The position numbers were made by a program, and so were the translations under genes. This document shows positions 37,019 to 47,506 of a stretch of DNA of 64,000 bases, in pieces; position 1 is the stretch's first letter, and every line of letters starts with the position of its first letter. The stretch comes from Vibrio agarivorans. GTDB lineage: Bacteria; Pseudomonadota; Gammaproteobacteria; Enterobacterales; Vibrionaceae. The notes beneath the pieces were generated by a model. It worked only from the letters and a program-made list of their open reading frames with translations, made no database searches and was not told where the DNA came from. The stretch lies in contig NZ_JAUFQF010000001.1 of assembly GCF_030409635.1 (NCBI RefSeq), forward strand, positions 1,054,001 through 1,118,000, read 5' to 3'.

Positions 37019-38377
37019 TTATTTCAAAAATGGGGACCAAGCAGGCGCACGAACGCGACCGTTAGTCAGAGGTAAACGAGCTTTGAAACGTCCATCAATA
37101 GAAACCATCGATAGGACATTTGCCTGGTTATACGTTGAGCTATAAATCACCATGCTGCCGTTTGGCGCGATACTTGGTGACTCATCGAGCAACGTTTCAG
37201 TCAAGATCTGCACTGCACCCGTTTCCAAATCTTGTTTGGCGAGGTTGAACTGACCAGAGTTGTTTTGGTTAACCATAACCATAAAACGACCATCTGGTGT
37301 GATTTGTCCACTTAAGTTCTGCATGCCTTGCCAAGTAATACGTTTGGCTGTGCCGCCGTTTTCAGACATTTGATAAATCTGTGGGCGACCGCCACGGTCA
37401 GAGGTGAAGACTAGGTTGTCACCATCTGGCGTCCAATAAGGTTCGGTATTGTTTGAGCGCCCTTTCGTCAGCTGCTCAAGCTTACGTGTTTTTAAGTCCA
37501 ACGTGTAAAGATGAAGGCTACCTGATTTCGACAGAACTAAAGCCAGTTTGTCACCGTCTGGAGAGAATCGTGGTGCGCCGTTATGTCTTGGGTAAGAAGT
37601 CAGTTTTTCACGTTTGCCAGTGTAAATATCCATCATGTAGATTTCTGACTGGCCATTTTGGAAGCTCACATACGCCAGTTTGCTGCCATCTGGAGACCAT
37701 GCCGGAGACATCAGAGGTTGCTTTGAGCGCAAAACAAGACGTTCGTTGTAACCGTCATAGTCCGCTACGCGAAGCTGGTATGGGTAATCAGCCTCTTCTT
37801 GAACAACAACGTAAGCGATACGCGTACGGAATGCGCCCTTCTCACCTGTAAGCTCTTCGTAAATCAAGTCAGAGATACGGTGCGCGTATTCACGCATGCG
37901 GTTCTTAGGCACGGTCGCGACTTTATTAAACAAAATGTGATCACGAGACGAAACCAGTTGGCCGTCTGCAGACAATGCTTGTGCATCACCTTGGGTGAGC
38001 TGGCCGCGAACAATATCAATCAGTTGATAGTTAACACGGTAATCGCCCGTCTCTGTTGGGGTCACAGTCCCTACTACAATGGAATCAACGCCGGTATTTG
38101 TCCACTGGTCAAAGTCGACATCACTTTCACCATAAGGTGTTTGTGGCATGTCGTTGACGCGTAGTGGGTTGAACTTACCACTACGCTGTAAGTCAGAGGC
38201 GATAACCGCAGATATATCTTGAGGTAGTGCCTCTTGGCCTTCCCATTTAAAAGGGACAATAGCAATTGGACGCGCAGAATTGATGCCTTCAGTGATCACC
38301 AATTCCAATGCAGCATGTGCAGTCGAAACTGCTGCTGTGAGGGATAAGATAAATCCTAAAAATACTCGCTTTAGCAC
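37019..38377 (-). CDS. tolB: Tol-Pal system periplasmic protein TolB
   Basis: The 452-aa protein has a signal peptide (cleavage near AHAALELV), an N-terminal domain ([20 protein letters not shown]) and a six-bladed beta-propeller. The propeller repeats are [46 protein letters not shown] and [11 protein letters not shown]. It relays between TolA and Pal. It sits between tolA and pal and is intact. Confidence 0.98.
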   Translation of the reverse strand: MLKRVFLGFILSLTAAVSTAHAALELVITEGINSARPIAIVPFKWEGQEALPQDISAVIASDLQRSGKFNPLRVNDMPQTPYGESDVDFDQWTNTGVDSIVVGTVTPTETGDYRVNYQLIDIVRGQLTQGDAQALSADGQLVSSRDHILFNKVATVPKNRMREYAHRISDLIYEELTGEKGAFRTRIAYVVVQEEADYPYQLRVADYDGYNERLVLRSKQPLMSPAWSPDGSKLAYVSFQNGQSEIYMMDIYTGKREKLTSYPRHNGAPRFSPDGDKLALVLSKSGSLHLYTLDLKTRKLEQLTKGRSNNTEPYWTPDGDNLVFTSDRGGRPQIYQMSENGGTAKRITWQGMQNLSGQITPDGRFMVMVNQNNSGQFNLAKQDLETGAVQILTETLLDESPSIAPNGSMVIYSSTYNQANVLSMVSIDGRFKARLPLTNGRVRAPAWSPFLK

Positions 38378-38480
38378 AAGCTTGTTCCTTACTGTTGTAT
38401 TTTTATTCCAATCAACGCTGCTTTAAACAGCGCTTACATTGTTGAGTAAGACTGGCTTACTCTTCCCTAAACAAATGTAT

Positions 38481-39539
38481 TTACAGCTCTACTGTTAGGT
38501 TGATGTTTTTCAACTGCTCAACCACGGCAGGCTGGTTATTTGGCATTGGGAAAGTCGAGACCTGAGTAACCGCACGTTTCGTTGCATTACAAAGTCTTGA
38601 GTCACCGTTAATAATAGACAGATTACCCAAAATCGCGCCTGTTCCAGTTGGAATTAAGCGCAGGTTAACCTGACATGACTTTCCCCGAAAACTGTCCTCC
38701 ACAAGCAGGTTTTGCTTAATCAGCTGTTTATAGATTTCACCGTAGCGCGCTGCTTCAGATTGGTTATACTGAGATTGAGCCGCTTGGTTAAGCTGCGATT
38801 CTGCTTCCATGCCTGCAAAGATATCGTTCAGTGCCGCCTCTTGTTCTTGGCGCTCTCGCTCTAATCGTTCAAGACGCTCTTGCTCTTGACGGGCTTTCTC
38901 GGCCGCTTCTTTCGCTGCTCGCTCTTTTTCGATTCGCTCTTGCTCTGCCTTTTCAGCAGCTTCATGCTCTATACGCGCTCGCTCTTCGGCTTCGGCTGCA
39001 GCTTTTTCACGTGCTACTCGCTCTTCTTCTGCTTTACGAATCGCTTCTTCTTTGGCTTTTCGTTCCACTTCAAGTGCGGCTGCACGTTCTTGCTCTTGGC
39101 GAACACGCTCTTGCTGTTGACGTACGCGCTCTTCTTCTGCTTTACGCTCTTGCTCTTTTTTCTGACGAGCAGCCTCAGCTTCACGTGCCGCTTTTGCTTC
39201 TCGGGCTTGTTGCTCTTTCAGCTTACGAATACGCTCTTCTTCAGCGCGACGGTTTTTCTCTAGCTGCTCACTCTCGCGGCGCAGCTTGTCTAAACGGTCT
39301 TGCTCACGCTTCGCTGCGGCTTCACGTTCCGCGCGGATCTGTTGTGCCTGTTTACGAACAATAGCGGGATCAACCACCACGGCTTGTACCATCTGTCCTT
39401 GAGGCTCAGGTTTAGACACAGAGAAGTCAGTACCCACAAGCAGTGCAATAATCACTGCTGCATGGATACCAAAAGAGATAGCCAGTGGCTTGCCCAATCC
39501 GTGTTTCTTGGTTCGTCTCTCTCTCATGATAGACTGCAT
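38481..39539 (-). CDS. tolA: TolA envelope-spanning protein
   Basis: The 352-aa protein has an N-terminal inner-membrane helix (about 15-35), a long charged coiled coil of Ala/Glu/Lys/Arg-rich repeats (about 55-245), and the globular domain III (about 260-352) ending IVEQLKNINLTVEL. It links the inner-membrane TolQR to Pal/TolB. Group B colicins and filamentous phages are known to use TolA in some hosts. TolA directly follows tolR, whose stop abuts its start. Confidence 0.98.
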   Translation of the reverse strand: MQSIMRERRTKKHGLGKPLAISFGIHAAVIIALLVGTDFSVSKPEPQGQMVQAVVVDPAIVRKQAQQIRAEREAAAKREQDRLDKLRRESEQLEKNRRAEEERIRKLKEQQAREAKAAREAEAARQKKEQERKAEEERVRQQQERVRQEQERAAALEVERKAKEEAIRKAEEERVAREKAAAEAEERARIEHEAAEKAEQERIEKERAAKEAAEKARQEQERLERLERERQEQEAALNDIFAGMEAESQLNQAAQSQYNQSEAARYGEIYKQLIKQNLLVEDSFRGKSCQVNLRLIPTGTGAILGNLSIINGDSRLCNATKRAVTQVSTFPMPNNQPAVVEQLKNINLTVEL

Positions 39540-39983
39540 CTACTCCTTGATGTCCGTTAATAGGCCAACCTTGTCGATTCCTGCTCGGCTTAGTTCATCA
39601 AGCACGAGAACAACGTCAGCATAAGGTGTCGCAGCATCGCCACCCACGGCGACAGGTGAGTCAGGCTTGATTGCCAACTCTGCTTTGACACGGACAATAA
39701 TGTCTTGAATTCCCATGCCGCGCACGACATCTTCGTCGTTGACGCTCAAGCCTAAGTTACCATCGCGATCAATTTCGACAATGATAAAGCTTGATTCTGA
39801 ATCTCCAGCCAACTCAGTTGCTGGTTTGGCATTGGAAGTTTTTGGTAACTCTACATCAACCCCTTGTGTAATAAAGGGAGAGGTCACCATAAAAATGATC
39901 AGCAGTACCAACATTACGTCGATATAAGGTACGACGTTGATCTCTGCTGTCATTTTACGTTTTTTAGGTTGATAACCCGCCAT
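39540..39983 (-). CDS. tolR: TolR
   Basis: The 147-aa ExbD/TolR protein has one inner-membrane helix (about 18-38, VVPYIDVMLVLLIIFMVTSP), where the Asp of YIDVM is the proton-path residue. The rest is a periplasmic domain. It works with TolQ as a proton-driven stator for TolA. It is followed at once by tolA. Confidence 0.98.
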   Translation of the reverse strand: MAGYQPKKRKMTAEINVVPYIDVMLVLLIIFMVTSPFITQGVDVELPKTSNAKPATELAGDSESSFIIVEIDRDGNLGLSVNDEDVVRGMGIQDIIVRVKAELAIKPDSPVAVGGDAATPYADVVLVLDELSRAGIDKVGLLTDIKE

Positions 39984-40005
39984 GCTCTTTCCTCAGCGCT
40001 TCAGC

Positions 40006-40695
40006 TTACTGCTGTTCCTTAGAAGCCATCGCTTGGCGATGCAAAATAGTATGGAACTCTTCTGAGAAGGTTGCGTACGAATGCTCTAATTTACCTACTT
40101 TGTTACTTAAGCTGTTGTAGGCCATAACCGCAGGGATAGCGGCAAATAGACCCATTGCTGTTGCAATCAGTGCTTCTGCGATACCTGGTGCAACCATCGC
40201 TAGCGTTGCTTGCTTTACTTCACCCAGTGCGATGAAGGCATGCATGATGCCCCAAACCGTACCAAACAGACCAATGTATGGACTGATTGAGCCAACTGTA
40301 GCAAGGAAAGGCAGGTTAGTTTCAAGATCGTCAACTTCACGAGCCACGGCAACACGCATTGCACGGCCCGTTGCTTCCATTACGAAAGCCGGTGAATCAG
40401 GGTTACTTTTACGTAGACGAGCAAACTCAGTAAAACCAGAGTAGAAAATCTCTTCGTTACCTGAGAGTTCGTCTTTACGCTTCTTCACGCCTTGATAAAT
40501 AATCGATAGGTCGTTACCCGACCAGAATTTGTCTTCGAACTCTTCAGCGTCTTTTTGTGCCTGTTTAATCGCTTTGCTGCGTTTTATGATCATGGCCCAA
40601 GAAATCACAGACATACCCAATAGGGTCAGCATCACAAGTTTTACGAGTAAGCTTGCTTGTAAAAAGAGATCGAAAAAAGAAATATCAGCAGTCAC
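40006..40695 (-). CDS. tolQ: TolQ
   Basis: The 229-aa MotA/TolQ/ExbB-type protein has three membrane segments (about 15-37, 130-160 and 172-195). The signature [22 protein letters not shown] is present, as is the second helix run [24 protein letters not shown]. It forms the Tol proton channel with TolR. Its start overlaps the ybgC stop by 11 bp. Confidence 0.98.
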   Translation of the reverse strand: MTADISFFDLFLQASLLVKLVMLTLLGMSVISWAMIIKRSKAIKQAQKDAEEFEDKFWSGNDLSIIYQGVKKRKDELSGNEEIFYSGFTEFARLRKSNPDSPAFVMEATGRAMRVAVAREVDDLETNLPFLATVGSISPYIGLFGTVWGIMHAFIALGEVKQATLAMVAPGIAEALIATAMGLFAAIPAVMAYNSLSNKVGKLEHSYATFSEEFHTILHRQAMASKEQQ

Positions 40696-41104
40696 TTGCG
40701 GTTAACTCCAAAAGTAGCTCATTGGGGATGGCCTTTGGCCTCATTTTGTCGGTATCGATACATGCTATCTTAACCGTGGCTCGGCACAATGTTTTCCCCT
40801 CGGGATTGACAATCTCTTGACAGAAAGACAGCGAAACCTTCTTAAATTCACTGATATATGTCTTTACTGTTAGATGATCGTCAAGTTGTGCACCTTGCAA
40901 AAAATCAATATCCATGTGTCGGACAACAAAGCCAATCTTTTGTTCCAGTAGTACTTGTTGCGAAATATTAACAGAACGTAATAGCTCCGTTCGCGCACGC
41001 TCAAAGTACTTTAGGAAATTGGAATGGTATACGACACCACCAGCATCTGTATCTTCGTAGTAGATCGTTACAGGCCAATGAAAGGGGTTATCGACAGTAT
41101 GCAA
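40685..41104 (-). CDS. ybgC: Acyl-CoA thioesterase YbgC (hot-dog fold)
   Basis: The product matches Ybg[31 protein letters not shown], the hot-dog signature with the catalytic Asp in DTDAGG, then [11 protein letters not shown]. It hydrolyses short acyl-CoA or acyl-ACP and is the first gene of the Tol operon. No ATG lies near the conserved start. A TTG at 41104 (reading L-H-T-V-D) gives 139 aa, the usual size. The longer open frame begins at 41236 and adds 44 unconserved residues. Confidence 0.88.
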   Translation of the reverse strand: MHTVDNPFHWPVTIYYEDTDAGGVVYHSNFLKYFERARTELLRSVNISQQVLLEQKIGFVVRHMDIDFLQGAQLDDHLTVKTYISEFKKVSLSFCQEIVNPEGKTLCRATVKIACIDTDKMRPKAIPNELLLELTASDC

Positions 41105-41224
41105 AATAACATCCGAATTTGGTTTACACGAATGAGTTACTATAACCCAAACTTTTATTGAGTGTTTAGCATTTAAGTCATTTTTTGATAAGAAATACCA
41201 ACTTATCGCACTGATATTGCATAA

Positions 41225-41256
41225 AAAAAGCGCCAACGTGACCGTTGGCGCTTTTT
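41225..41256. terminator. Terminator between the cyd and tol operons
   Basis: AAAAAAGCGCCAACG pairs with CGTTGGCGCTTTTTT around TGAC. It works in both orientations and closes the cydABX-ybgE transcript on the minus strand. Confidence 0.92.
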
Positions 41257-41287
41257 TGTTAAATTAAATTTGTTACTCGGTTACTTA

Positions 41288-41590
41288 TTAGACAAAGTAA
41301 GCGATGGTTAAATAGCCTAATACAGATAACGATAGGTATGGGCTGAATAACAGCTGCCAAAGCCAAAAACGCGGCTTAAAACCAATACCAAATACCATGC
41401 TGCTGCACAGCGCGAGGATCATCAGTGGCGCAATAATCGCGTTAAACCCACCGATAGCTTCACTATAGAGTTGAGGCTCCCACATCAACAATGCAACATG
41501 CATAAAACCGAGTAGCAAAGATAAGACTCTAAACAGAGTCTTGTCTACTGGTTGGTGCAAAGACTGAATCTGATGATTCAGATTACTCAC
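41288..41590 (-). CDS. ybgE: Cyd operon protein YbgE
   Basis: The 100-aa membrane protein has about three hydrophobic segments and matches the YbgE family encoded after cydX. It starts at a GTG (41590), overlapping the cydX stop by eight bases. Its role in cytochrome bd is unclear. Confidence 0.88.
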   Translation of the reverse strand: MSNLNHQIQSLHQPVDKTLFRVLSLLLGFMHVALLMWEPQLYSEAIGGFNAIIAPLMILALCSSMVFGIGFKPRFWLWQLLFSPYLSLSVLGYLTIAYFV

Positions 41591-41690
41591 TGTCTTTGTC
41601 CATCATTTCAGAGTGCTCTAGCCACAATGCGTTAATAATACCGAACGCACAAGCCAGCAACACACCTAGAATCCATGCAAAATACCACAT
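41583..41690 (-). CDS. cydX: Cytochrome bd small subunit CydX
   Basis: A 35-aa single-pass protein reads MWYFAWILGVLLACAFGII, then ALWLEHSEMMDKDSE. CydX stabilises the haem groups of cytochrome bd-I. It lies between cydB and ybgE with the expected spacing. Confidence 0.95.
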   Translation of the reverse strand: MWYFAWILGVLLACAFGIINALWLEHSEMMDKDSE

Positions 41691-41702
41691 AGTTCAGACT
41701 CC

Positions 41703-42839
41703 TTAGTACAGTGAATTTTTGTTTTCCTCGATGAATTTCTCATCAAGGCGACCAAACATCTTGTAGTAAGACCAAGATGTGTAAGCAAGGATAACCGGAA
41801 CCATCACAGCAGCAACGGCTGTCATTAGGTTCAACGTCAATTCACTTGAAGTTGCATCCCACATAGTCAAGCTGTGACCTGGCATCATGTTCGAAGGCAT
41901 CACGAATGGGAACATCGCAAAACCAGCCGTTAAGATAATACCGGCAATACCTAAGCTTGAAGTCAGGAATGCAAAGCCACACTTCTCAAATCGAGAAGCA
42001 ACAACAGCCAATAGAGGCATGAACACACCAAGTGCTGGCGCTAGCCATAGCAATGGGTATTTCTCGAAGTTGTTCATCCAAGCGCCCGCTTCACGAATCA
42101 CTTCTTTGTTCAGAGGGTTTGATGCAGCGTTAGTGTCGATGCCACCAACAATCACGTAACCTTCGATAGACTGAATCCAGAAACCCGCTAGAACGAAACA
42201 TACAACAGTAAGGATACCCGTTAGCTGCGCTACATTACGTGAACGGTTGTGAACGTCTGCTGTTGTCTTCATTTGAAGCCACGTCGCACCTTGCATCACG
42301 ATCATGAACACACTTACTAGACCACATAGGATAGCAAATGGGTTAAGCAGACCGAAGAATGAACCATGGTACGTCGGCATCAAGAAGTCGCTTAGCTGGA
42401 ACGGTACACCTTGTAGCAAGTTACCAAACGCCACACCAAAAATAAGCGGAGGAACAAAACCACTAACAAAGATGCCCCAGTCACACGCTTCACGCCATTT
42501 TGGATCATCGATTTTAGAGCGATAGTCTAGGCCCAGTGGACGCAACCACAACGCCGCTAGCGTCAGGATCATCGCAAAGTAGAAACCTGAGAATGATGTT
42601 GCGTAAACCAAAGGCCATGCCGCAAACAACGCACCACCTGCGGTGATAAGCCAAACTTGGTTACCATCCCAGTGTGGAGCGATCGAGTTGATCATCACTC
42701 GGCGCTCATTGTCGGTTTTGCCAACGAAAGGTACTAGCGCACCTACGCCCATATCAAAACCGTCGGTAATTGCGAAACCAACAAATAGGACACCAATCAG
42801 TACCCACCAGATAAATCGCAATACTTCGTAATCAAACAT
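41703..42839 (-). CDS. cydB: Cytochrome bd oxidase subunit II
   Basis: The 378-aa, multi-helix inner-membrane protein has the subunit II features: FVGFAITDGFDMGVGALVPF, SIAPHWDGNQVWLITAGGALFAAWP and GLDYRSKIDDPKWREACDWG. Together with CydA it oxidises ubiquinol at low oxygen. It is 15 bp after cydA, in one operon. Confidence 0.98.
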   Translation of the reverse strand: MFDYEVLRFIWWVLIGVLFVGFAITDGFDMGVGALVPFVGKTDNERRVMINSIAPHWDGNQVWLITAGGALFAAWPLVYATSFSGFYFAMILTLAALWLRPLGLDYRSKIDDPKWREACDWGIFVSGFVPPLIFGVAFGNLLQGVPFQLSDFLMPTYHGSFFGLLNPFAILCGLVSVFMIVMQGATWLQMKTTADVHNRSRNVAQLTGILTVVCFVLAGFWIQSIEGYVIVGGIDTNAASNPLNKEVIREAGAWMNNFEKYPLLWLAPALGVFMPLLAVVASRFEKCGFAFLTSSLGIAGIILTAGFAMFPFVMPSNMMPGHSLTMWDATSSELTLNLMTAVAAVMVPVILAYTSWSYYKMFGRLDEKFIEENKNSLY

Positions 42840-42854
42840 AACTCTCTCCTTGTA

Positions 42855-44447
42855 TTACGCTTCTACTTGACGGCCAATTTTGTCTTCAGAAGACGTGCCG
42901 TTCTGTTCAAAGTGGTAGCGTCCCGTTTTCAGGCTGCTTGGGCCTTTACGAGCGAACTTAAGCATTAGGTATACTTCAGCGATTAGGAACACTGTGTAGA
43001 GTGCGATAATCGCAAACAATGATGTCCATAGCTGACCAACGGTCAGTGCTGATGCAGCAACATGTACAGGAAGGATTTCACCTACCGCCCATGGTTGACG
43101 ACCATATTCAGCAACAAACCAACCTGCTTCTACTGCAATCCATGGTAGCGGTAAGCTCCATAGTGCTGCTTTAAGAACCCAAGGTTTCTGCTCGATTTTC
43201 TGACGACATGTCTGAACAAATGCCGCACCGAAGACGAATAGCATCACAACGCCACATGCAACCATGATACGGAATGACCAGAATAGTGGCCAAACTGTTG
43301 GGATAGAGTCATCCGCTGCCGCTTGGATTTGATCTTCTGTCGCATCAACCACGTTGTCTGTGTAGCGCTTAAGCAATAGGCCGTAACCAAGATCTTGCTT
43401 CACTTCATCAAACGCCGCCATGTTGTCTTCAGATTTATCACCCGCACGCAGTTTTTCTAGTAACTCATAAGCGTACATGCCGTTGCGGATACGATCTAAG
43501 TGCTCATCGCGTAGATCACGCAGACCAGTCACTTCAGTGTCTAGTGAGCGAGTCGCGATAATGCCCATAACATAAGGGATCTTAAGTGCGTAGTCGGTTT
43601 CCATCGTTTCTTGGTTTGGAATACCAAAAACGGTAAATGCAGCAGGTGCTGGTTCTGTGTGCCACTCTGACTCAATCGCCGCGAGTTTCACTTTCTGAAC
43701 GTCACCAAGCTCATAACCTGATTCATCACCAAGCACGATTGTAGACAGGATTGCAGCCATACCAAAAGACGCTGCAATAGCAAATGAACGACGTGCAAAC
43801 GCAATGTCACGACCTTTAAGTAGGTAGTAAGCACTGATCGATAGAACGAACATTGCACCCGTTGTGTAGCCTGAAGCAACAGTGTGAACAAACTTAACTT
43901 GAGCAACCGGGTTAAGAACAACTTCAGAGAAGCTGATCATTTCCATACGCATGGTTTCAAAGTTAAATTCTGCGCCAACTGGGTTTTGCATCCAGCCGTT
44001 TGCCACAAGAATCCAAAGCGCCGAGAAGTTTGAACCTAGAGCAACTAACCATGTTACTGCTAAGTGTTGGCGTTTAGACAGGCGATCCCAACCAAAGAAG
44101 AACAGACCAACAAAGGTAGATTCAAGGAAGAAGGCCACCAAGGCTTCAATGGCGAGCGGAGCACCAAATATGTCCCCAACATAGTGAGAATAATAGGACC
44201 AGTTAGTACCGAATTGGAACTCCATGGTCAGACCCGTGGCGACGCCAAGGGCAAAGTTGATCGCGAAAAGCTTACCCCAGAACTTGGTCATGTCCTTGTA
44301 GATTTGCTTGTCGGTCATTACGTACAAAGACTCCATGATGGCGAGTAGGAACGCCAAACCTAGAGTCAATGGTACGAACAGGAAGTGATACATCGCGGTT
44401 AATGCAAACTGCAACCGCGACAGATCAACTACGTCGATATCGAACAT
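42855..44447 (-). CDS. cydA: Cytochrome bd oxidase subunit I
   Basis: The 530-aa protein carries the haem b and d ligand regions: [21 protein letters not shown] (His19), [24 protein letters not shown] and [20 protein letters not shown] (His186 region), with the long Q-loop around residues 255-340. This is the normal length of a long-Q-loop CydA. Two FNR-type boxes lie upstream at 44664 and 44714, so expression is probably raised under low oxygen. Confidence 0.98.
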   Translation of the reverse strand: MFDIDVVDLSRLQFALTAMYHFLFVPLTLGLAFLLAIMESLYVMTDKQIYKDMTKFWGKLFAINFALGVATGLTMEFQFGTNWSYYSHYVGDIFGAPLAIEALVAFFLESTFVGLFFFGWDRLSKRQHLAVTWLVALGSNFSALWILVANGWMQNPVGAEFNFETMRMEMISFSEVVLNPVAQVKFVHTVASGYTTGAMFVLSISAYYLLKGRDIAFARRSFAIAASFGMAAILSTIVLGDESGYELGDVQKVKLAAIESEWHTEPAPAAFTVFGIPNQETMETDYALKIPYVMGIIATRSLDTEVTGLRDLRDEHLDRIRNGMYAYELLEKLRAGDKSEDNMAAFDEVKQDLGYGLLLKRYTDNVVDATEDQIQAAADDSIPTVWPLFWSFRIMVACGVVMLFVFGAAFVQTCRQKIEQKPWVLKAALWSLPLPWIAVEAGWFVAEYGRQPWAVGEILPVHVAASALTVGQLWTSLFAIIALYTVFLIAEVYLMLKFARKGPSSLKTGRYHFEQNGTSSEDKIGRQVEA

Positions 44448-44663
44448 TGATTACTCCTTTGTGCCGGCTGAAAGGCACTTTCTATAACACTAAATTTTAT
44501 TAGCTATTACCTAGCGACAAGACAATGTTGCAATCCTTAAAAACAATTGTTGCCACTATGTATTGCAATAGTTGTATTTTTGTTAAGCAATAACTAATAT
44601 AGCTGCCGCTAATATTACTGATTAATCTGTCTTGTTTCAAAAGATTTATGCAGCAAAGCTGCT

Positions 44664-44677
44664 TTGATAGAGATCAA
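44664..44677. promoter_or_regulatory. FNR-type box upstream of cydA
   Basis: TTGATAGAGATCAA matches TTGAT-N4-ATCAA exactly, about 217 bp before the cydA start codon. Confidence 0.75.
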
Positions 44678-44713
44678 CGTTTGCAGGATAAGGTAGTTCA
44701 AAAAACGTTCAAC

Positions 44714-44727
44714 TTGATTTAAATCAA
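44714..44727. promoter_or_regulatory. Second FNR-type box upstream of cydA
   Basis: TTGATTTAAATCAA matches the FNR consensus exactly and is a perfect palindrome. It lies 50 bp from the first box, about five helical turns. Confidence 0.75.
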
Positions 44728-44887
44728 ACGTAGAACTGAAGGTATGTTAATAAGGTGATAACCAATAAAGGGTTGAGCGTTCTGTTTAACACAGTATTGC
44801 AACAACCCCTAATGTTCGGTTACTACTTTCTGGCTAGGATAAGATGTAACAACGTGAAGCTGATCACGTTTCGTTTTAACTGTAATG

Positions 44888-45892
44888 TTACTTTTCAATA
44901 CCGAAATGAAGATAAGCGCGATCGGTCGCAATACGTCCACGTGGTGTGCGCTGTAAGTAGCCTTGCTGAATTAGGTAAGGCTCCAATACATCCTCGATGG
45001 TGTCTTTCTCTTCACCAATCGCTGCTGCCATGTTATCTAGGCCAACTGGGCCACCACCGAACTTCTCCATAATGGCCAGTAGAAGCTTTCTATCCATGTA
45101 GTCAAAGCCCTGGGCATCAACATCAAGCATATTCAAAGCCTTGTCTGCAACGTCAGCGCAGATATGGCCATTGCCTTTTACTTCCGCGTAATCACGTACA
45201 CGGCGAAGCAAGCGGTTAGCGATACGCGGTGTACCACGAGCTCGGCGAGCGACTTCAAGAGCGCCCTCTGCTTCCATTGATAAACCCAGGCAATCGGCAC
45301 TGCGCTGAACAATGTTCTGCAAATCTGGAATTTTGTAGTACTCAAGGCGTTGAGTGATACCAAAGCGGTCACGCAAAGGCGATGTCAATGAGCCTGCACG
45401 AGTCGTGGCACCAATCAAAGTAAATGGCGGTAAGTCAATCTTGATAGAACGTGCTGCTGGTCCTTCACCGATCATGATATCGAGCTGGTAATCTTCCATT
45501 GCAGGATAGAGCACCTCTTCCACCATTGGGCTTAAGCGGTGAATTTCATCGATAAACAACACGTCGTTTTCTTCAAGGTTGGTCAGCAGCGCTGCAAGGT
45601 CGCCGGCTTTTTCTAATACTGGGCCAGATGTGGTGCGAATATTCACTTCCATTTCATTGGCAACAATATTGGCTAGCGTGGTTTTACCTAACCCCGGAGG
45701 ACCAAAGATCAATAGATGATCAAGCGCTTCATTGCGCAACTGCGCGGCTTTTATAAAGATTTCCATTTGGCCACGAACATGGTCTTGGCCTTGGTAATCT
45801 TGCAGTTTCTTTGGTCGTATTGCTCGATCAATCACGTCTTCTTCTTTGAAAACAGGACTCTCAGGTGCAATTAAACGATCGGCTTCTATCAT
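44888..45892 (-). CDS. ruvB: Holliday junction branch migration ATPase RuvB
   Basis: The 334-aa AAA+ ATPase has Walker [12 protein letters not shown], Walker [11 protein letters not shown], sensor [12 protein letters not shown] and the C-terminal [17 protein letters not shown]. It drives branch migration with RuvA. It follows ruvA by 13 bp. Confidence 0.98.
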   Translation of the reverse strand: MIEADRLIAPESPVFKEEDVIDRAIRPKKLQDYQGQDHVRGQMEIFIKAAQLRNEALDHLLIFGPPGLGKTTLANIVANEMEVNIRTTSGPVLEKAGDLAALLTNLEENDVLFIDEIHRLSPMVEEVLYPAMEDYQLDIMIGEGPAARSIKIDLPPFTLIGATTRAGSLTSPLRDRFGITQRLEYYKIPDLQNIVQRSADCLGLSMEAEGALEVARRARGTPRIANRLLRRVRDYAEVKGNGHICADVADKALNMLDVDAQGFDYMDRKLLLAIMEKFGGGPVGLDNMAAAIGEEKDTIEDVLEPYLIQQGYLQRTPRGRIATDRAYLHFGIEK

Positions 45893-45905
45893 GAATTAAC
45901 TCTAC

Positions 45906-46520
45906 TTATACCATCGACTTTAGGGCTTCACGGATCAAGTCTTCACTCGACATGCCATCTTTAGCAATTTGTGATACCACTTTAGAAGCTTGGGTCGGCT
46001 TGTAGCCAAGTGCAAGTAATGCACTGATCGCTTCTTCTTCGTTATTTGGGCTGCTAGATGCGGCAGAGTCCATTGGCGCGGCATCAGTGTGAGGCGTAAA
46101 TAGATCACCCTCACCCCACCCTTTCAGGCGATCTTTCATTTCTACAACTAAACGTTCTGCCGTTTTCTTACCGACACCCGGTAGCTTAACTAAGGTAGAA
46201 ATGTCTTCACGTTCAACGCAAGCAACAAACTGCATCGCTGTCATGCCTGAAAGAATACCCAAGCCCAATTTAGGACCAACACCATTAGCTTTGATCACTT
46301 CACGGAATAGAGCGCGCTCTTTTACTGTGTTGAAACCATACAGCAGTTGAGCATCTTCACGGACAACAAAGTGTGTATAGATAATCGCTTCTTCACCCAC
46401 ATTCGGCAGCTCATAGAAGCAGCTCATCGGCATTTGTACTTCATAACCGATGCCATTAACTTCAATCAGTACTTCAGGTGGGAGTTTTTCAATTAGCATT
46501 CCGCGTAGACGTCCAATCAC
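45906..46520 (-). CDS. ruvA: Holliday junction recognition protein RuvA
   Basis: The 204-aa protein has the three RuvA domains: an OB fold ([20 protein letters not shown]), helix-hairpin-helix repeats (about 72-135, [18 protein letters not shown], then [16 protein letters not shown]), and the flexible C-terminal domain that binds RuvB ([16 protein letters not shown]). It is the normal length. Confidence 0.98.
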   Translation of the reverse strand: MIGRLRGMLIEKLPPEVLIEVNGIGYEVQMPMSCFYELPNVGEEAIIYTHFVVREDAQLLYGFNTVKERALFREVIKANGVGPKLGLGILSGMTAMQFVACVEREDISTLVKLPGVGKKTAERLVVEMKDRLKGWGEGDLFTPHTDAAPMDSAASSSPNNEEEAISALLALGYKPTQASKVVSQIAKDGMSSEDLIREALKSMV

Positions 46521-46635
46521 GGTGTGTTCCTGTGTTTATTCGAAAGTTGTGCTGATGATAATCAATAACTGGATGGATAGCCAGTACAAGAGCCAGAAAA
46601 CACGCACTTGATTAGACTAGTTCGAGTGCGCTGGA

Positions 46636-47157
46636 TTAACGATAGCGTCCACGACGGGCAGAAGAGGCTTTACCCGCTAGAGCTACCAGCGTTTTGTTGG
46701 TGTTAGCATGACAAATTGCGACGCCTAATGCATCGGCAGCATCCGCTTGAGGTTTAGAGGGGAGTTTAAGCATGTGTTGCACCATATGCTGAACTTGGGC
46801 TTTGTCTGCCCCACCGGTGCCAACAACGGCCTGTTTGATTAGGCGAGCAGCATATTCGTACACTTCGAGATCCGCATTCACAGCAGCAACAATGGCACTA
46901 CCTCGCGCTTGACCAAGCTTGAGCGCAGAGTCTGCGTTCTTCGACATGAACACCTGTTCTATGGCAAACACATCCGGCTGGAACTGGGTAATGATTTCAC
47001 TAACACCGGCGTAAATCTGTTTGAGTCGCCCCGGTAGCTCTTTTTCAGACATACGAATACAACCGCTCCCAAGATATTGCAGGTGGCGACCTTGCTGTCG
47101 AATGACACCGTAACCGGTAATACGTGAACCTGGGTCGATGCCGAGAATAATGGACAT
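46636..47157 (-). CDS. ruvC: Holliday junction resolvase RuvC
   Basis: The 173-aa RNase H-fold nuclease has its catalytic acids visible in [13 protein letters not shown] (Asp), [16 protein letters not shown] (Glu) and [16 protein letters not shown] (Asp). It cuts Holliday junctions with RuvAB and is 115 bp ahead of ruvA on the same strand. Confidence 0.97.
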   Translation of the reverse strand: MSIILGIDPGSRITGYGVIRQQGRHLQYLGSGCIRMSEKELPGRLKQIYAGVSEIITQFQPDVFAIEQVFMSKNADSALKLGQARGSAIVAAVNADLEVYEYAARLIKQAVVGTGGADKAQVQHMVQHMLKLPSKPQADAADALGVAICHANTNKTLVALAGKASSARRGRYR

Positions 47158-47299
47158 AATGCTATGAGCTACTTTGTGGATGCGTTGTTGTTAGTTATAA
47201 GCGTAACACGACTTCGAACAGGCGAGAATCTTGAAGGGTTTAAGCGGTGAATAATCAGGCGCTTTCTGGCGTAAGTTGGGGCTTTAGTGACTCCCCTGG

Positions 47300-47400
47300 C
47301 TAGATGTTGAAACTAGTTCAACATGACGACGATTTTTGTCTCCGCAAACCTATCCACACCATCATCCTATCCACACTGTCATCCTGAGCTCGTCTCAGGA
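47300..47400. repeat. Dispersed Vibrio palindromic repeat units
   Basis: Two hairpin units are present: AGATGTTGAAACTAGTTCAACATGACG (GTTGAA/TTCAAC) and CATCCTGAGCTCGTCTCAGGATCTA (ATCCTGAG/CTCAGGAT). A related unit appears at 53735. These look like REP/BIME-type repeats. Confidence 0.65.
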
Positions 47401-47458
47401 TCTACCCAAAGCGAACACCAAACTCAAATGATTCCCCTAGTGTCCCAAAACCAAAAAA

Positions 47459-47483
47459 GCCCTCTAACTCGAAAGCAGAGGGC
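47459..47483 (-). terminator. Terminator of the fru operon
   Basis: GCCCTCT pairs with AGAGGGC across a long loop, and the minus strand continues TTTTTT. It is 24 bp past the fruA stop. Confidence 0.85.
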
Positions 47484-47506
47484 AAAACTTGGGGGTAATT
47501 ATTCTA

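Larger units (their letters stand above)
44448..44887. other. cydA promoter region and ruvB 3' region
   Basis: This gap contains two perfect FNR-type palindromes (see separate entries). No gene or clear terminator for ruvB was seen. Confidence 0.6.
47158..47506. other. Intergenic region ruvC-fruA with dispersed repeats
   Basis: This stretch holds a REP-like palindrome set at 47300-47400 and the fru terminator at 47459-47483. No gene is supported. Confidence 0.6.

Noticed and set aside
38831..39364. 177-codon and other plus-strand frames in tolA
   Set aside because: They are antisense frames produced by the repeated Ala/Glu/Lys/Arg codons of the TolA coiled coil.
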